NCBI RefSeq assembly: GCF_947259555.1
Contig: NZ_CAMYMD010000030.1
Coordinates: 1-43,295, forward strand
Reading direction: 5' to 3'
Length of the DNA stretch: 43,295 nt
Source: an uncultured Roseovarius sp.
Lineage (GTDB): Bacteria > Pseudomonadota > Alphaproteobacteria > Rhodobacterales > Rhodobacteraceae
In this document: positions 32,604 to 41,442 of the stretch, in pieces
How positions within the stretch are numbered: position 1 is the stretch's first letter
Layout: each line of letters starts with the position of its first letter
Program-made: the position numbers and the translations under genes
The notes under the pieces: model-generated
What the model was told of the DNA's origin: nothing
The model's input: the letters and a program-made list of their open reading frames with translations, nothing else
Database searches by the model: none

Positions 32604-33359
32604 TCAGTCAGATCGGTCCTTTGGATACCAGATCAAGGCCGCCCAGATCACGACCGCGACATAGGCCAGACACATCACGATCAGCGCGGCCCAGGTAAAG
32701 AGCACGAGCGCGGCGGCCACACAGGCAAAGCCCAATAGGAAGAACTTGACGTTCTCGCGCGAGATCTTGGTGCGTTTGAACGACCAGACCGGCACCGGCG
32801 AGATCATCAGCAGGCCGACGCCCGCCATGTAGATCCCGACAAGGATCGCAGGCGGGTGCGGCATGCCCGGCACGGCAAAGGTCACGAACATCGGCAGCAT
32901 CGCCAAAAGCGCGCCTGCGGGCGAGGGAAGACCTTCAAAATAGGCCCCTGAGCCACCCTTGGCACCTTCTTCCTTGGCGCTGACGTTGAAGCGCGCCAGC
33001 CGCATCACGCAGCAGACCGCGAAGAACAGCACCGCGATCCAGCCCGCGTGACGCGCGTCCTGCAAGCCCCAGTAATAGATCACCAGCGGGGCCGCGACGC
33101 CGAAATTGAGGAAGTCCGCCAGAGAATCGAGCTCGGCCCCCATGGCGCTGCTGCTGCGCAAGAGCCGCGCCAGACGTCCGTCGAGCCCATCGAGCACGCC
33201 CGCGATCAGAAGAAGCTGCACCGCGCGCACGTAATCGCCCTGGACCCCAAGCCTGATCGCCGTGACACCCGCGCAGATCGCCGCCACGGTCAGCATGTTG
33301 GGCAGAAGCTGCGCCAGCGTGACCTCTTTGCGGGGAGTATTGCGCGGGGGTTTTGTCAC
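32604..33359 (-). CDS. pssA: CDP-diacylglycerol-serine O-phosphatidyltransferase
   Basis: This inner-membrane enzyme makes phosphatidylserine from CDP-diacylglycerol and serine. The CDP-alcohol phosphatidyltransferase motif is present as [26 protein letters not shown] (seen in parts DGLDGRLAR and GAELDSLAD) at about residues 58-82. The 251-residue product has about seven to eight hydrophobic segments. The GTG at 33357-33359 overlaps the psd stop (GTGA), so it is coupled to psd; GGAG lies about 9 bases before. Its product is the substrate of psd. Confidence 0.93.
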   Translation of the reverse strand: MTKPPRNTPRKEVTLAQLLPNMLTVAAICAGVTAIRLGVQGDYVRAVQLLLIAGVLDGLDGRLARLLRSSSAMGAELDSLADFLNFGVAAPLVIYYWGLQDARHAGWIAVLFFAVCCVMRLARFNVSAKEEGAKGGSGAYFEGLPSPAGALLAMLPMFVTFAVPGMPHPPAILVGIYMAGVGLLMISPVPVWSFKRTKISRENVKFFLLGFACVAAALVLFTWAALIVMCLAYVAVVIWAALIWYPKDRSD

Positions 33360-34018
33360 GTCTCAAGCTCCGCCATTACCGTTTCGCCTGCGACCATGGT
33401 CTGCCCCACGCGCACCTGCGGCACCACGCCATCGGGCAGGTAGACATCGAGCCGTGATCCGAATCGGATCAGCCCGAAGCGCTCGCCGCGCGACAGCGCG
33501 CCGCCCTTGTCCACGAAACAGACGATGCGCCGCGCCACCAGCCCGGCGATCTGCACCACCGGCAACAGGCGGCCACCCTCCATCTCGATCACGATGCCGT
33601 TGCGTTCGTTATCGGCACTCGCCTTGTCGAGCGAGGCGTTGAGAAACTTGCCCGGGCGATACGCGACGGCACGGACCTTGCCCGCCACCGGGGCGCGGTT
33701 CACGTGACAGTTGAAGACGCTCATGAACACGCTCACCCGGGTCAGCGGCGTGTCGGGCAGGCCCAATTCGGCGGGCGGCACCGCAGGCTCGATCAGCGAC
33801 ACGATCCCGTCTGCCGGGCTGACGATCAGGCCGGGGCGCTGCGGAGTCACGCGCTCGGGATCGCGGAAGAAATAATAGCACCATACGGTGAGGCCGACGC
33901 CCACCCATCCCAGCACATCCCAGAGCATGAACAGGACCAGCGTGATCGCGGCAAAGATCGCCACGAACTTGCGCCCCTCGGGGTGCATCGGCTTGATGAA
34001 GGTCTCGTGCATCTTCAT
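33356..34018 (-). CDS. psd: Phosphatidylserine decarboxylase, short form
   Basis: This makes phosphatidylethanolamine by a pyruvoyl-dependent decarboxylation at the membrane. The 220-residue product is the short proenzyme type. It has two hydrophobic segments (about residues 20-50), [28 protein letters not shown], and near the C terminus the cleavage site [11 protein letters not shown], whose serine becomes the pyruvoyl group. The ATG at 34016-34018 is preceded by AAGGAG nine bases before; the ATG 24 bases further up is too close to its GGAG. Gene order psd-pssA-pmtA. Confidence 0.92.
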   Translation of the reverse strand: MKMHETFIKPMHPEGRKFVAIFAAITLVLFMLWDVLGWVGVGLTVWCYYFFRDPERVTPQRPGLIVSPADGIVSLIEPAVPPAELGLPDTPLTRVSVFMSVFNCHVNRAPVAGKVRAVAYRPGKFLNASLDKASADNERNGIVIEMEGGRLLPVVQIAGLVARRIVCFVDKGGALSRGERFGLIRFGSRLDVYLPDGVVPQVRVGQTMVAGETVMAELET

Positions 34019-34128
34019 GCGGGCGGGCTCCTTGGGGCGCATTCACTCCGCATCCGCCTATGACTCTTGCCCGCAAGATGCAAGGTGGCACCTTTTCTTC
34101 ACCGGGCGCACATGCCACTGTTCGGACC

Positions 34129-35064
34129 ATGAGCACACAGATCACTTCCCCCGACGGAACCCCGGCCAGCCGGTTTGCCTTTGGCACCATGCAATTCGGC
34201 GATGCGGCGGATGAGGGCGCGTCGCGCGCCATGTTCGACGATTGTCTCGCTGCGGGGATCACCCATTTCGACACCGCACATCTTTATACCGATGGCGCGT
34301 CCGAAACCCTGCTGGGCCAGTTTGCAGCACCGCATCGCGACCGGCTGGTGATCGCCACCAAGGCGGGCTACTCGGGGGGCGCCGGGGCCGACAATATCCG
34401 TGCGCAGTTCGATCTTTCGCGCTGGCGGCTCGGGATGGATCATGTCGATATTCTGTATTTGCACCGATTTGATCCCGACACCCCGCTTGAGGAAACGCTG
34501 GAATGTTTCGCGGAGCTGAAATCGCGCGGTCAGATCAGCCATGTGGGCCTGTCGAATTTCGCGGCCTGGCAGGTGATGAAGGCGGCCTGTATCGCGGCGC
34601 GGTTTGATCTGGCAATCTCGATCCTGCAACCGATGTACAGCCTTGTCAAACGGCAGGCCGAGGTGGAAATCCTGCCGATGGCGGCCTCTGAGGGCATGGT
34701 CGTGGCCGGGTATTCGCCGCTGGCGGGCGGTCTGCTCACCGGCAAGTATGCGCGCGGCGAGACCGGGCGGCTGACGGGCAATGAACGCTATGCGGTCCGC
34801 TACGGTCAGGACTGGATGCGCGAGGCAGCGGTGGCATTGGTCGAAATCGCGGCAGAGCTTGGCACCGATCCGGCGACGCTTGCCGTCGCATGGGCCGCAA
34901 ACCATCCCGCCGGGCCGGTGCCGCTCATCTCGGGCCGGTCGGCGACGCAGATCGCGCCGTCGCTGGCTGCCATTGAGTTCGACATGGAGGATGCGCTCTA
35001 TGCGCGGCTTGCAGCACTCACCCCGGCGCCGCCCCCGGCCACTGATCGCACGGAAGAGGGCTGA
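34129..35064 (+). CDS. Aldo/keto reductase
   Basis: This 311-residue cytosolic protein is an NADPH-type aldo/keto reductase. The catalytic tetrad fits: Asp and Tyr in THFDTAHLYTDG, Lys in VIATKAGYSG and His in DILYLHRFDPD. Other family parts are GQISHVGLSNFAAWQV and GMVVAGYSPLAGGLLTGKY. The substrate is unknown. The start MSTQITSPDG at 34129 was chosen at the family N terminus; no good ribosome-binding site is seen, and the frame to 34060 overlaps the region divergent from psd. The next gene starts four bases after its stop. Confidence 0.9.
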   Translation: MSTQITSPDGTPASRFAFGTMQFGDAADEGASRAMFDDCLAAGITHFDTAHLYTDGASETLLGQFAAPHRDRLVIATKAGYSGGAGADNIRAQFDLSRWRLGMDHVDILYLHRFDPDTPLEETLECFAELKSRGQISHVGLSNFAAWQVMKAACIAARFDLAISILQPMYSLVKRQAEVEILPMAASEGMVVAGYSPLAGGLLTGKYARGETGRLTGNERYAVRYGQDWMREAAVALVEIAAELGTDPATLAVAWAANHPAGPVPLISGRSATQIAPSLAAIEFDMEDALYARLAALTPAPPPATDRTEEG

Positions 35065-35068
35065 GATC

Positions 35069-35725
35069 ATGTCGCGCCGGAGCCTGCCGCCAACGGCCTC
35101 GATCGCGCATCCCGGGGACGGGGCAAAGCTTCATGCGCCTTCGGCGGAACGCAACTGTGAGGCCATAGCCGCCGCGCTTGCTGACATCGCTCCGTCCGAT
35201 GGTCGGGCGCTCGAGATTGCCAGCGGTACGGGGCAGCATGCGGTTGCGTTTGCGACGGTGACCCCGGGCCTCATCTGGCAACCGACTGAGATCGATCCGG
35301 CGCGTCGTGCCAGCATCGACGCTTATGCGGCCGAGGCTGATCTGCCGAATTTGCGCCCGTCCATGGCGCTCGATGCGACTGAGGCAGGGTGGAGCGTACA
35401 GCAGTCCGGTCAGGCGCTGATCGTGCTGATCAACCTCTTGCATCTCATCAGCACGCCCGAGGCCCGCAGGATTGTCACCGAGGCGGCGCAAGCTCTTGCC
35501 CGGGGCGGGCGCTTTGCGATCTACGGTCCCTTTCTGCGCGACGGGCAGGCCACGTCCGAGGGTGACGCGCGGTTTCACGCGAGCCTGATGGCGCAGGACC
35601 CGGCCATCGGCTACAAGGATCTGGCCGAGGTGGAGGGGTGGCTGGTTGCAGAGGGATTGACTGTAAACAGCCCTCGAGAAATGCCCGCCAACAACCTCTT
35701 TCTGGTGGCCGAACACCGCGGCTGA
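35069..35725 (+). CDS. DUF938 family SAM-dependent methyltransferase
   Basis: This 218-residue protein is of the DUF938 family, with a class I methyltransferase core: RALEIASGTGQHAVAFA (SAM motif I), WQPTEIDPARRASI, LIVLINLLHLISTPEARRIVTEAA, and RFAIYGPFLRDGQ. The characteristic N-terminal stretch PGDGAKLHAPSAERN is present. The substrate is unknown. The ATG at 35069 follows GAAGAGGGCTGAGATC, four bases after the reductase stop, which suggests cotranscription. Confidence 0.88.
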   Translation: MSRRSLPPTASIAHPGDGAKLHAPSAERNCEAIAAALADIAPSDGRALEIASGTGQHAVAFATVTPGLIWQPTEIDPARRASIDAYAAEADLPNLRPSMALDATEAGWSVQQSGQALIVLINLLHLISTPEARRIVTEAAQALARGGRFAIYGPFLRDGQATSEGDARFHASLMAQDPAIGYKDLAEVEGWLVAEGLTVNSPREMPANNLFLVAEHRG

Positions 35726-35796
35726 TCTGGATCAAGGCCAAGCCGCGCCGGGGATGGTTTCTGCAACTGCAAATGCAGTCACAGAAAGGCCCTGAC

Positions 35797-36138
35797 ATGA
35801 GCTGGTCCAAGACCATTGACACCACACGCCAGGATTTGCGCCGCCTCAACGCGCTCATCCCCGATACCGCCCGCGCCTTTGGCGGGCTTGGCAAGGCCGT
35901 CAAGGAAGGCGGCATGCTCGACTTCAAGACCAAGGAATTCGTGGCGCTCGGTATCGCGGTGGCGACCAAATGCGAGCCCTGCATCGCCCTGCACATGGAG
36001 GCGCTGATCCGCGCCCGGGCGACCCGCGAAGAGGTCGGCGATGTGCTCGCGATGTCGATCCAGATGGGCGGCGGCCCGGCGATGATGTATGCCGCCAAGG
36101 CGATCGCCTGCTATGACGAACTGGCGGAAAATGCCTGA
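35797..36138 (+). CDS. AhpD/carboxymuconolactone decarboxylase-like protein
   Basis: This 113-residue protein has the AhpD-like fold with the redox motif CEPCIALH (Cys59, Cys62, His66) and LDFKTKEFVALGIAVATK before it. Family members act as alkylhydroperoxidases or carboxymuconolactone decarboxylases; with the CxxC-x3-H pattern a peroxidase or thiol-reductase role is more likely here. The ATG at 35797 is preceded by AGAAAGGCCCTGAC; an ATG eight codons upstream is possible but lacks a binding site. It is followed by a GH25 gene. Confidence 0.86.
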   Translation: MSWSKTIDTTRQDLRRLNALIPDTARAFGGLGKAVKEGGMLDFKTKEFVALGIAVATKCEPCIALHMEALIRARATREEVGDVLAMSIQMGGGPAMMYAAKAIACYDELAENA

Positions 36139-36216
36139 CCTGAACGAAATCGGCTGACTGCGGTGACGCATCCGGTCTAAGGTCGGGGCGCGGGTATCCG
36201 ATCCGGGGAGGCATTG

Positions 36217-36957
36217 ATGCTGCGTGTGGTTCTGTTCTGCTTCGGGCTGATGATGGCCGCTCCGGGCCTCGCGGCAGACCGGTTCGGTGATTACGATCCG
36301 GTGGATTTCGGGCCGCGCGGCCCGGGCAATTATCCGGTGCATGGCATCGACGTGGCGCGGTTCCAGGATGACATCGACTGGCGGCGGGTGAAACTTTCGG
36401 GCGTGGCGTTCGCCTATATCAAGGCGACCGAGGGCGGTGACCTCAAGGACCTGAAATTTGACCGCAACTGGCAGCTGGCGGCGCGCCACGGTGTGCCGCG
36501 CGGCGCCTATCACTTCTATTATTTCTGCACGGCACCGGAGGTGCAGGCGCGGTGGTTCATCCAGAACGTGCCGCGCCGGGGCAAGGCGTTGCCGCCCGTG
36601 CTCGATATGGAGTGGAACCCGTTTTCGCCCACCTGCGTGGTGCGCCCGCCGGGGGCGGAGGTGCGGCGGCAGGCCGAGATTTTCCTTGATATCGTCGAGC
36701 GCCATTACGGTCAGCGCCCGATCATCTACACCACGCCGGAATTCTATGCGCAGACCGGCATCGGACAGGTGCGGGCGGAGTTCTGGCTGCGCTCTGTCGC
36801 GAGAACACCTGATAAGGTCTACCCCGGTCACCCTTGGGTGTTCTGGCAATATACCGGCACCGGGATCGTGCCGGGGGTCGAGGGGGGCGTCGATATCAAC
36901 GTGTTTCGCGGGTCGGAGGGCGCGTGGCGCAGATGGTTGCGCCAGCACGAAAAATGA
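36217..36957 (+). CDS. Exported GH25 lysozyme-like protein
   Basis: This 246-residue protein has a signal peptide (about residues 1-20, VVLFCFGLMMAAPGLAA) and one glycoside hydrolase 25 domain. The family sequence HGIDVARFQDDIDWRRVK, IKATEGGD, HGVPRGAYHFYYF and the catalytic D-x-E in PVLDMEWN are all present. GH25 enzymes cleave the peptidoglycan glycan strand. The ATG at 36217 follows GGGGAGGCATTG; the codon before it (TTG) is only a weak alternative. The gene could be for wall remodelling. It meets the dehydrogenase gene convergently. Confidence 0.9.
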   Translation: MLRVVLFCFGLMMAAPGLAADRFGDYDPVDFGPRGPGNYPVHGIDVARFQDDIDWRRVKLSGVAFAYIKATEGGDLKDLKFDRNWQLAARHGVPRGAYHFYYFCTAPEVQARWFIQNVPRRGKALPPVLDMEWNPFSPTCVVRPPGAEVRRQAEIFLDIVERHYGQRPIIYTTPEFYAQTGIGQVRAEFWLRSVARTPDKVYPGHPWVFWQYTGTGIVPGVEGGVDINVFRGSEGAWRRWLRQHEK

Positions 36958-36980
36958 GGGGGCACCCAAAGGCGCCCCCT
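36950..36980 (-). terminator. Shared terminator between GH25 and dehydrogenase genes
   Basis: AGGGGGCACC (36957-36966) pairs with GGCGCCCCCT (36971-36980) around loop CAAA with one mismatch. Read on the minus strand, CATTTTT follows (A-run 36950-36954 on plus), which suits the minus-strand dehydrogenase gene ending at 36988. On the plus strand no T-run follows, so it is weaker for GH25. Confidence 0.75.
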
Positions 36981-36987
36981 GCTGGTT

Positions 36988-39495
36988 TCACCCATCCTTG
37001 CGGATGGTCTCGTTCTTCGGGTCATAGGGGCTGTCGCAGGTCACGGTCGCGTCCCAGAGCCGGTCGAGCATCTTGACCTTGAGCGTTGTGCCCTCGACCG
37101 CCATTTCGGGTTTGACGTAGCCCATGCCGATGGACTTGCCGAAGGCCACCGAATAGCCGCCCGAGGTCAGGCGACCGACGCGGGTGCCATCCTCGGTATA
37201 GAGCACTTCGCGGCCCCACGGGTCGGCATCCTCGGGCCCGTCGATGAGCAGCGTGCAGCATTTCACCCGCACCCCGGTCTCAACCAGCTTGTCCTTGCCG
37301 CGGAAGTCCTTGTCGAGATCAACAAAGCGGGGCAGGTCGGCCTCGAGCGGGGTGGCGTCGCGCCCCAACTCGTTGCCGAAAGCGCGATAGGATTTCTCCT
37401 GCCGCAGCCAGTTTTGCGCGCGCGCGCCCACCAGCTTCATCCCATGCTTTTCGCCCGCTTTTTCGAGCAGGTCGAAGAGGTAGTTCTGCATCTCGATCGG
37501 GTGGTGCAATTCCCAGCCCAGCTCGCCGGTATAGGCGACGCGGATCGCGTTGACCGGGCACATACCCAGTTCGATCTGCCGTGCCGACAGCCAGGGGAAC
37601 CGCTTGTTGGACAGCGCCGTTGCCGGGTCGGCGTCCTTGATGACCTCCCCCAGAACGTCGCGCGATTTCGGACCGGCGATGGCGAAGACGCCGTGCTGCG
37701 TGGTCACGTCCTGGATCTCGATATAGCCGAAATCCGGGGCCATATCCTCGGCCGCCTTGCGCATGTAGTCGGCGTCGTATTCCGTCCAGCCGCCGGAGGA
37801 GACGAGGTAATACTCGTGCTCCTTGAGGCGCACGATGGTGTATTCGGTGCGGGTGGTGCCGTGATCTGTGAGCGCATAGGTCAGGTTGATGCGGCCAACC
37901 TTGGGCAGCTTGTTGCAGGTAAACCAGTCGAGGAAGGCGGTTGCCCCCGGCCCCTTGACCACGTGCTTGGTAAAGGCCGTGGCGTCGATCAGGCCGACGC
38001 CCTCGCGGATCGCCTTGGCCTCGTCCACGGCATGTTGCCACCAGCCGCCGCGGCGGAAGCTGCGGGCGTCGTGGTCGAAGGTGTCCGGTGCGTCGAGAGG
38101 CCCGAAATAGTTGGGCCGCTCCCAGCCATTGACCCAGCCGAATTGTGCGCCGCGCGCCTTTTGCCGGTCATAGGCCGGGGCGGTCCGCAGCGGACGGGCG
38201 GCGGGGCGCTCTTCATCTGGGTGGTGGAGGATATAGACGTGGTCATAGGCCTCCTCGTTCTTGCGTGCGGCGAACTCGGTGGTCATCCAGTTCGAGGAAT
38301 AGCGTTTGGGATCGAGGCTCGCCATGTCGATCTCGGCCTCGCCGTCGACCATCAGTTGCGCGAGGTAATAGCCGGTGCCGCCTGCTGCGGTGATGCCGAA
38401 GCTGAAGCCCTCGGCCAGCCACATGTTGCGCAGGCCCGGCGCGGGGCCGACCAGCGGGTTGCCGTCGGGCGTGTAGCAGATCGGGCCGTTGAAATCGTCC
38501 TTGAGCCCCGATTCCTCGCAGGACGGGATGCGATGGATCATCGCCATGTATTGCTCTTCGATCCGTTCCAGGTCGAGCGGGAAGAGATCGGCGCGGAAGC
38601 TGTCGGGCACGCCATATTCAAAGCACGCGGGGGCGTTCTTCTCATAAACCCCGAGAATCCAGCCGCCACGCTCTTCGCGCACATAGCTCTGCGCGTCGGC
38701 GTCGCGCACGACCGGGTGCTCCTGCCCGCCACCTGCGCGGTAGTCCATCAGCGCAGGGTCCTTGTCCATCACGATGAACTGGTGCTCGACCGGGATCGCG
38801 GGGATCTTGATGCCCAGCTTCTTGGCGGTGGTCTGCGCGTGGTTGCCCGAAGCTGTCACGACATGCTCGGCGGTGATCACGATCTGCTCGTCCGAGGGCA
38901 CGAGGTTGCCGCCCTTTTCGACCATCTTGGTGCAGGTCACTTCCCAATGGGTGCCATTCCAGTGGAACGCATCGGCCTGCCATTTGCGCTCGATCATCAC
39001 GCCCCGCTGCCGCGCGCCCTTGGCCATCGCCTGCGTCACGTCGGCGGGGTTAATGTAGCCGTCCTCGGTGTGATAGATCGCGCCCTTGAGGTCGGAGGTC
39101 TCGATCAGCGGCCAGCGGTCCTTGATCTGCTCCGGGGTCAGCCATTCATAGGCGACGCCGCAGGTCTCGGCGGTCGAGGCGTAGAGCATGTATTCGTCCA
39201 TGCGCGCGTCGGTTTGCGCCATGCGCAGGTTGCCGACCACGGCGAACCCGGCGTTGAGCCCGGTCTCTTCCTCGAGCTCCTTGTAGAAATCGACCGAATA
39301 CTTGTGGATATGGGTCGTGGCGTAGGACATGTTGAAGAGCGGCAGGAGCCCCGCCGCATGCCATGTGGAGCCAGAGGTCAGCTCGTCGCGTTCCAGCAGC
39401 ATGACGTCGTCCCAGCCGGCTTTGGCCAGATGATAGGCGATGGAGGTGCCGACGGCACCGCCGCCGACGACGAGGGCTTTGACCTGAGTTTTCAT
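36988..39495 (-). CDS. FAD/folate dehydrogenase, dimethylglycine or sarcosine type
   Basis: This 835-residue protein joins an N-terminal FAD-binding DAO domain (dinucleotide motif VVGGGAVGTSIAYHLAKAG; then TSGSTWHAAGLLPLFN, the flavin-loop region of this group) with an FAO_M middle region and C-terminal GcvT folate-binding domains (from about residue 430; AFTKHVVKGPGATAFLDWF, GELGWELHHP). This plan is that of dimethylglycine and sarcosine dehydrogenases, which oxidise N-methylglycines and pass the one-carbon unit to tetrahydrofolate. Which substrate is used cannot be fixed. The start is the ATG at 39493-39495 after AAGGGAGTCGCATGCC. It diverges from panB with a 192-base gap. Confidence 0.9.
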   Translation of the reverse strand: MKTQVKALVVGGGAVGTSIAYHLAKAGWDDVMLLERDELTSGSTWHAAGLLPLFNMSYATTHIHKYSVDFYKELEEETGLNAGFAVVGNLRMAQTDARMDEYMLYASTAETCGVAYEWLTPEQIKDRWPLIETSDLKGAIYHTEDGYINPADVTQAMAKGARQRGVMIERKWQADAFHWNGTHWEVTCTKMVEKGGNLVPSDEQIVITAEHVVTASGNHAQTTAKKLGIKIPAIPVEHQFIVMDKDPALMDYRAGGGQEHPVVRDADAQSYVREERGGWILGVYEKNAPACFEYGVPDSFRADLFPLDLERIEEQYMAMIHRIPSCEESGLKDDFNGPICYTPDGNPLVGPAPGLRNMWLAEGFSFGITAAGGTGYYLAQLMVDGEAEIDMASLDPKRYSSNWMTTEFAARKNEEAYDHVYILHHPDEERPAARPLRTAPAYDRQKARGAQFGWVNGWERPNYFGPLDAPDTFDHDARSFRRGGWWQHAVDEAKAIREGVGLIDATAFTKHVVKGPGATAFLDWFTCNKLPKVGRINLTYALTDHGTTRTEYTIVRLKEHEYYLVSSGGWTEYDADYMRKAAEDMAPDFGYIEIQDVTTQHGVFAIAGPKSRDVLGEVIKDADPATALSNKRFPWLSARQIELGMCPVNAIRVAYTGELGWELHHPIEMQNYLFDLLEKAGEKHGMKLVGARAQNWLRQEKSYRAFGNELGRDATPLEADLPRFVDLDKDFRGKDKLVETGVRVKCCTLLIDGPEDADPWGREVLYTEDGTRVGRLTSGGYSVAFGKSIGMGYVKPEMAVEGTTLKVKMLDRLWDATVTCDSPYDPKNETIRKDG

Positions 39496-39687
39496 GGCAT
39501 GCGACTCCCTTGGGGTATGCAGTGTTTGGGCGATGTTTATCAATCCTGCCAAATCACGCGAAGCTCAGCCGACGCAACGCTGCACGAAAGCGACCTGCAT
39601 CCGTTTTGAGGGTGGAAACTGAACGGTGGATTTTCGTTTCGGCCCTTGATACCCTACGCCGCAACGCAGAATTGACCGGATGACACC

Positions 39688-40512
39688 ATGAGCGCCACTT
39701 CCCACAAGACCGCCCCGCTGCCCGACGATATCCGGGCCATGAAGGGCGGCACGCCTATTGTCAGCCTCACGGCCTATACGACGCCAATGGCACAGATGAT
39801 GGATGCACATTGCGATGTCGTGCTGGTGGGCGACAGCGTCGGCATGGTCCTGCACGGGCTGCCATCGACCCTTGGCGTGACGCTAGACATGATGATCCTG
39901 CACGGGCGCGCCGTCGCGCGTGGGTTGTCCCGCGCCATGCTGGTGATCGACATGCCCTTTGGATCCTATGAGGAGAGCCCCCAACAGGCCTTTCGCAACG
40001 CGTCGCGGGTGATGTCCGAAACCGGTGCGGCGGCGGTCAAGCTCGAAGGCGGGCGGCACATGGCCGAGACCATCGGGTTTCTGGTGGCGCGCGGTATCCC
40101 CGTGATGGCGCATATCGGCCTCACGCCGCAGTCGATCAACACGCTTGGCGGCTACAAGGTGCAGGGGCGGGGCGATGCGGCCGAGGCGCTCCTGGCAGAT
40201 GCCCGCGCGGTCAGCGATGCCGGGGCGTTCTCGGTCGTGCTCGAAAAGGTAACGGCGACTCTCGCGGACCGGATCACTGCGGAAATTCCAATTCCAACGA
40301 TTGGAATCGGGGCATCGAATGGTTGCGACGGTCAGGTTCTTGTCGTCGATGACATGCTCGGCCTCTTTACCGCGTTCAAGCCCAAATTCGTCAAGCGTTA
40401 CGGCACATTGGGCGCAGATGGTGAGGCTGCCATCAAGGCCTATGCAGAAGACGTCCGCGCCCGCACGTTCCCGGCGCCAGAGCATACCTTCTCTGACAAG
40501 GCGTCCGGTTAA
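39688..40512 (+). CDS. panB: Ketopantoate hydroxymethyltransferase
   Basis: This makes ketopantoate from ketoisovalerate and methylene-tetrahydrofolate, the first committed step to pantothenate. The 274-residue product shows [17 protein letters not shown], the magnesium site [44 protein letters not shown] and IPTIGIGAS. The ATG is at 39688. The panC start overlaps its stop (TAATG), so translation is coupled. GC content is lower than in the flanking genes. Confidence 0.95.
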   Translation: MSATSHKTAPLPDDIRAMKGGTPIVSLTAYTTPMAQMMDAHCDVVLVGDSVGMVLHGLPSTLGVTLDMMILHGRAVARGLSRAMLVIDMPFGSYEESPQQAFRNASRVMSETGAAAVKLEGGRHMAETIGFLVARGIPVMAHIGLTPQSINTLGGYKVQGRGDAAEALLADARAVSDAGAFSVVLEKVTATLADRITAEIPIPTIGIGASNGCDGQVLVVDDMLGLFTAFKPKFVKRYGTLGADGEAAIKAYAEDVRARTFPAPEHTFSDKASG

Positions 40513-41360
40513 TGACGGCGCCTATTCTGCGCGACCTGAGCGCTCTTCGGTCTGCGACCCGCCCATGGATACGTGCCGGCGAGACAATCGGTGTCGTGCC
40601 CACGATGGGGGCACTGCATGACGGGCATCTGTCGCTCGTGGCTGCGGCCAAAGCGCGTTGTGATCGGGTGATCGTCACCATTTTCGTCAATCCGAGGCAG
40701 TTCAACAATCCCGAGGACCTGAAGAATTACCCTAGGACCGAGCAAGAGGATGCGCGCAAGCTGGAGCGCTATGCGGTCGATGCCCTTTGGGTTCCGGATG
40801 GCGATCAGATGTATCCGCCGCACTTCGCCACGACGGTTTCGGTCGCGGGCCTGACGGATGTCATGGAAGGCGCGCATCGAAAGGGGCACTTTGACGGTGT
40901 GGCCACGGTTGTGACCAAACTCTTCACGCAGACGGGGGCAACCGACGCGTTCTTCGGAGAGAAAGATTTTCAGCAATTGATGGTCGTGCGGCGCATGGCC
41001 TGCGATCTGGACATTCCCGTCACGGTGCATGGCTGCCCCACGATCCGCGAGATCGATGGCCTCGCCATGTCGTCACGCAACCTGCTCTTGTCGGACCGTG
41101 CCCGCACCAGGGCCCCGGTGCTTCATGAAACGATGGAGCGCGTGGCTGAGGGGCTGCGGGACGGCAGACCCTTTGATGCCCTCAAGGCAGAGGCGATCGC
41201 GCGGCTCACGCGGGCAGGTTTTACGGGAGTCGACTACCTTGACCTGCGGGCGCAGGATGATCTCTTGTCATTGAATGCACCAACGCGCCCGGCCCGACTT
41301 TTTGCCGCAGCATGGCTTGCCGGGGTGCGACTCATCGACAATATAGCGATCGAGACCTGA
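40512..41360 (+). CDS. panC: Pantothenate synthetase (pantoate-beta-alanine ligase)
   Basis: This joins pantoate and beta-alanine with ATP. The 282-residue product shows the nucleotide-binding VVPTMGALHDGHLSLV, TIFVNPRQFN, FFGEKDFQQLMVVRRM and MSSRNLLLS. The ATG at 40512 shares one base with the panB stop. It ends 83 bases from the convergent M20 gene, a gap holding an inverted pair of intergenic motifs. The lines at 40681 and 40921 are about 50-52% GC by hand count. Confidence 0.95.
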   Translation: MTAPILRDLSALRSATRPWIRAGETIGVVPTMGALHDGHLSLVAAAKARCDRVIVTIFVNPRQFNNPEDLKNYPRTEQEDARKLERYAVDALWVPDGDQMYPPHFATTVSVAGLTDVMEGAHRKGHFDGVATVVTKLFTQTGATDAFFGEKDFQQLMVVRRMACDLDIPVTVHGCPTIREIDGLAMSSRNLLLSDRARTRAPVLHETMERVAEGLRDGRPFDALKAEAIARLTRAGFTGVDYLDLRAQDDLLSLNAPTRPARLFAAAWLAGVRLIDNIAIET

Positions 41361-41363
41361 GCG

Positions 41364-41392
41364 TCTTCATCGTTCCAAAAATACTCAGATTG
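41364..41392 (-). repeat. Intergenic motif, copy 4 (GAGTATTTTTGGAAC form)
   Basis: On the minus strand GAGTATTTTTGGAAC (41372-41386) then GATGAAGA. It follows panC by about 11 bases on the opposite strand and forms an inverted pair with copy 5; their 9-base arms AAATACTCA (41379-41387) and TGAGTATTT (41420-41428) are perfect. Confidence 0.6.
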
Positions 41393-41417
41393 TCAGCATT
41401 TGTCATGCGCGATCCCT

Positions 41418-41440
41418 CATGAGTATTTGAAGAACAGTGA
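41418..41440 (+). repeat. Intergenic motif, copy 5 (diverged)
   Basis: On the plus strand TGAGTATTTGAAGAAC then AGTGAA. It is a shortened form, three T bases less than copies 1 to 4. It sits three bases before the stop of the M20 gene (41443) and faces copy 4. Confidence 0.5.
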
Positions 41441-41442
41441 AA

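Noticed and set aside
37414..39609. 731-codon open frame antisense to the dehydrogenase gene
   Set aside because: It is a shadow of a long high-GC gene whose own motifs are clear.
40290..40306. Palindrome ATTCCAA-CGA-TTGGAAT in panB
   Set aside because: It codes for the conserved IPTIGIG region and its alternating Ile/Pro/Gly codons; most likely chance.
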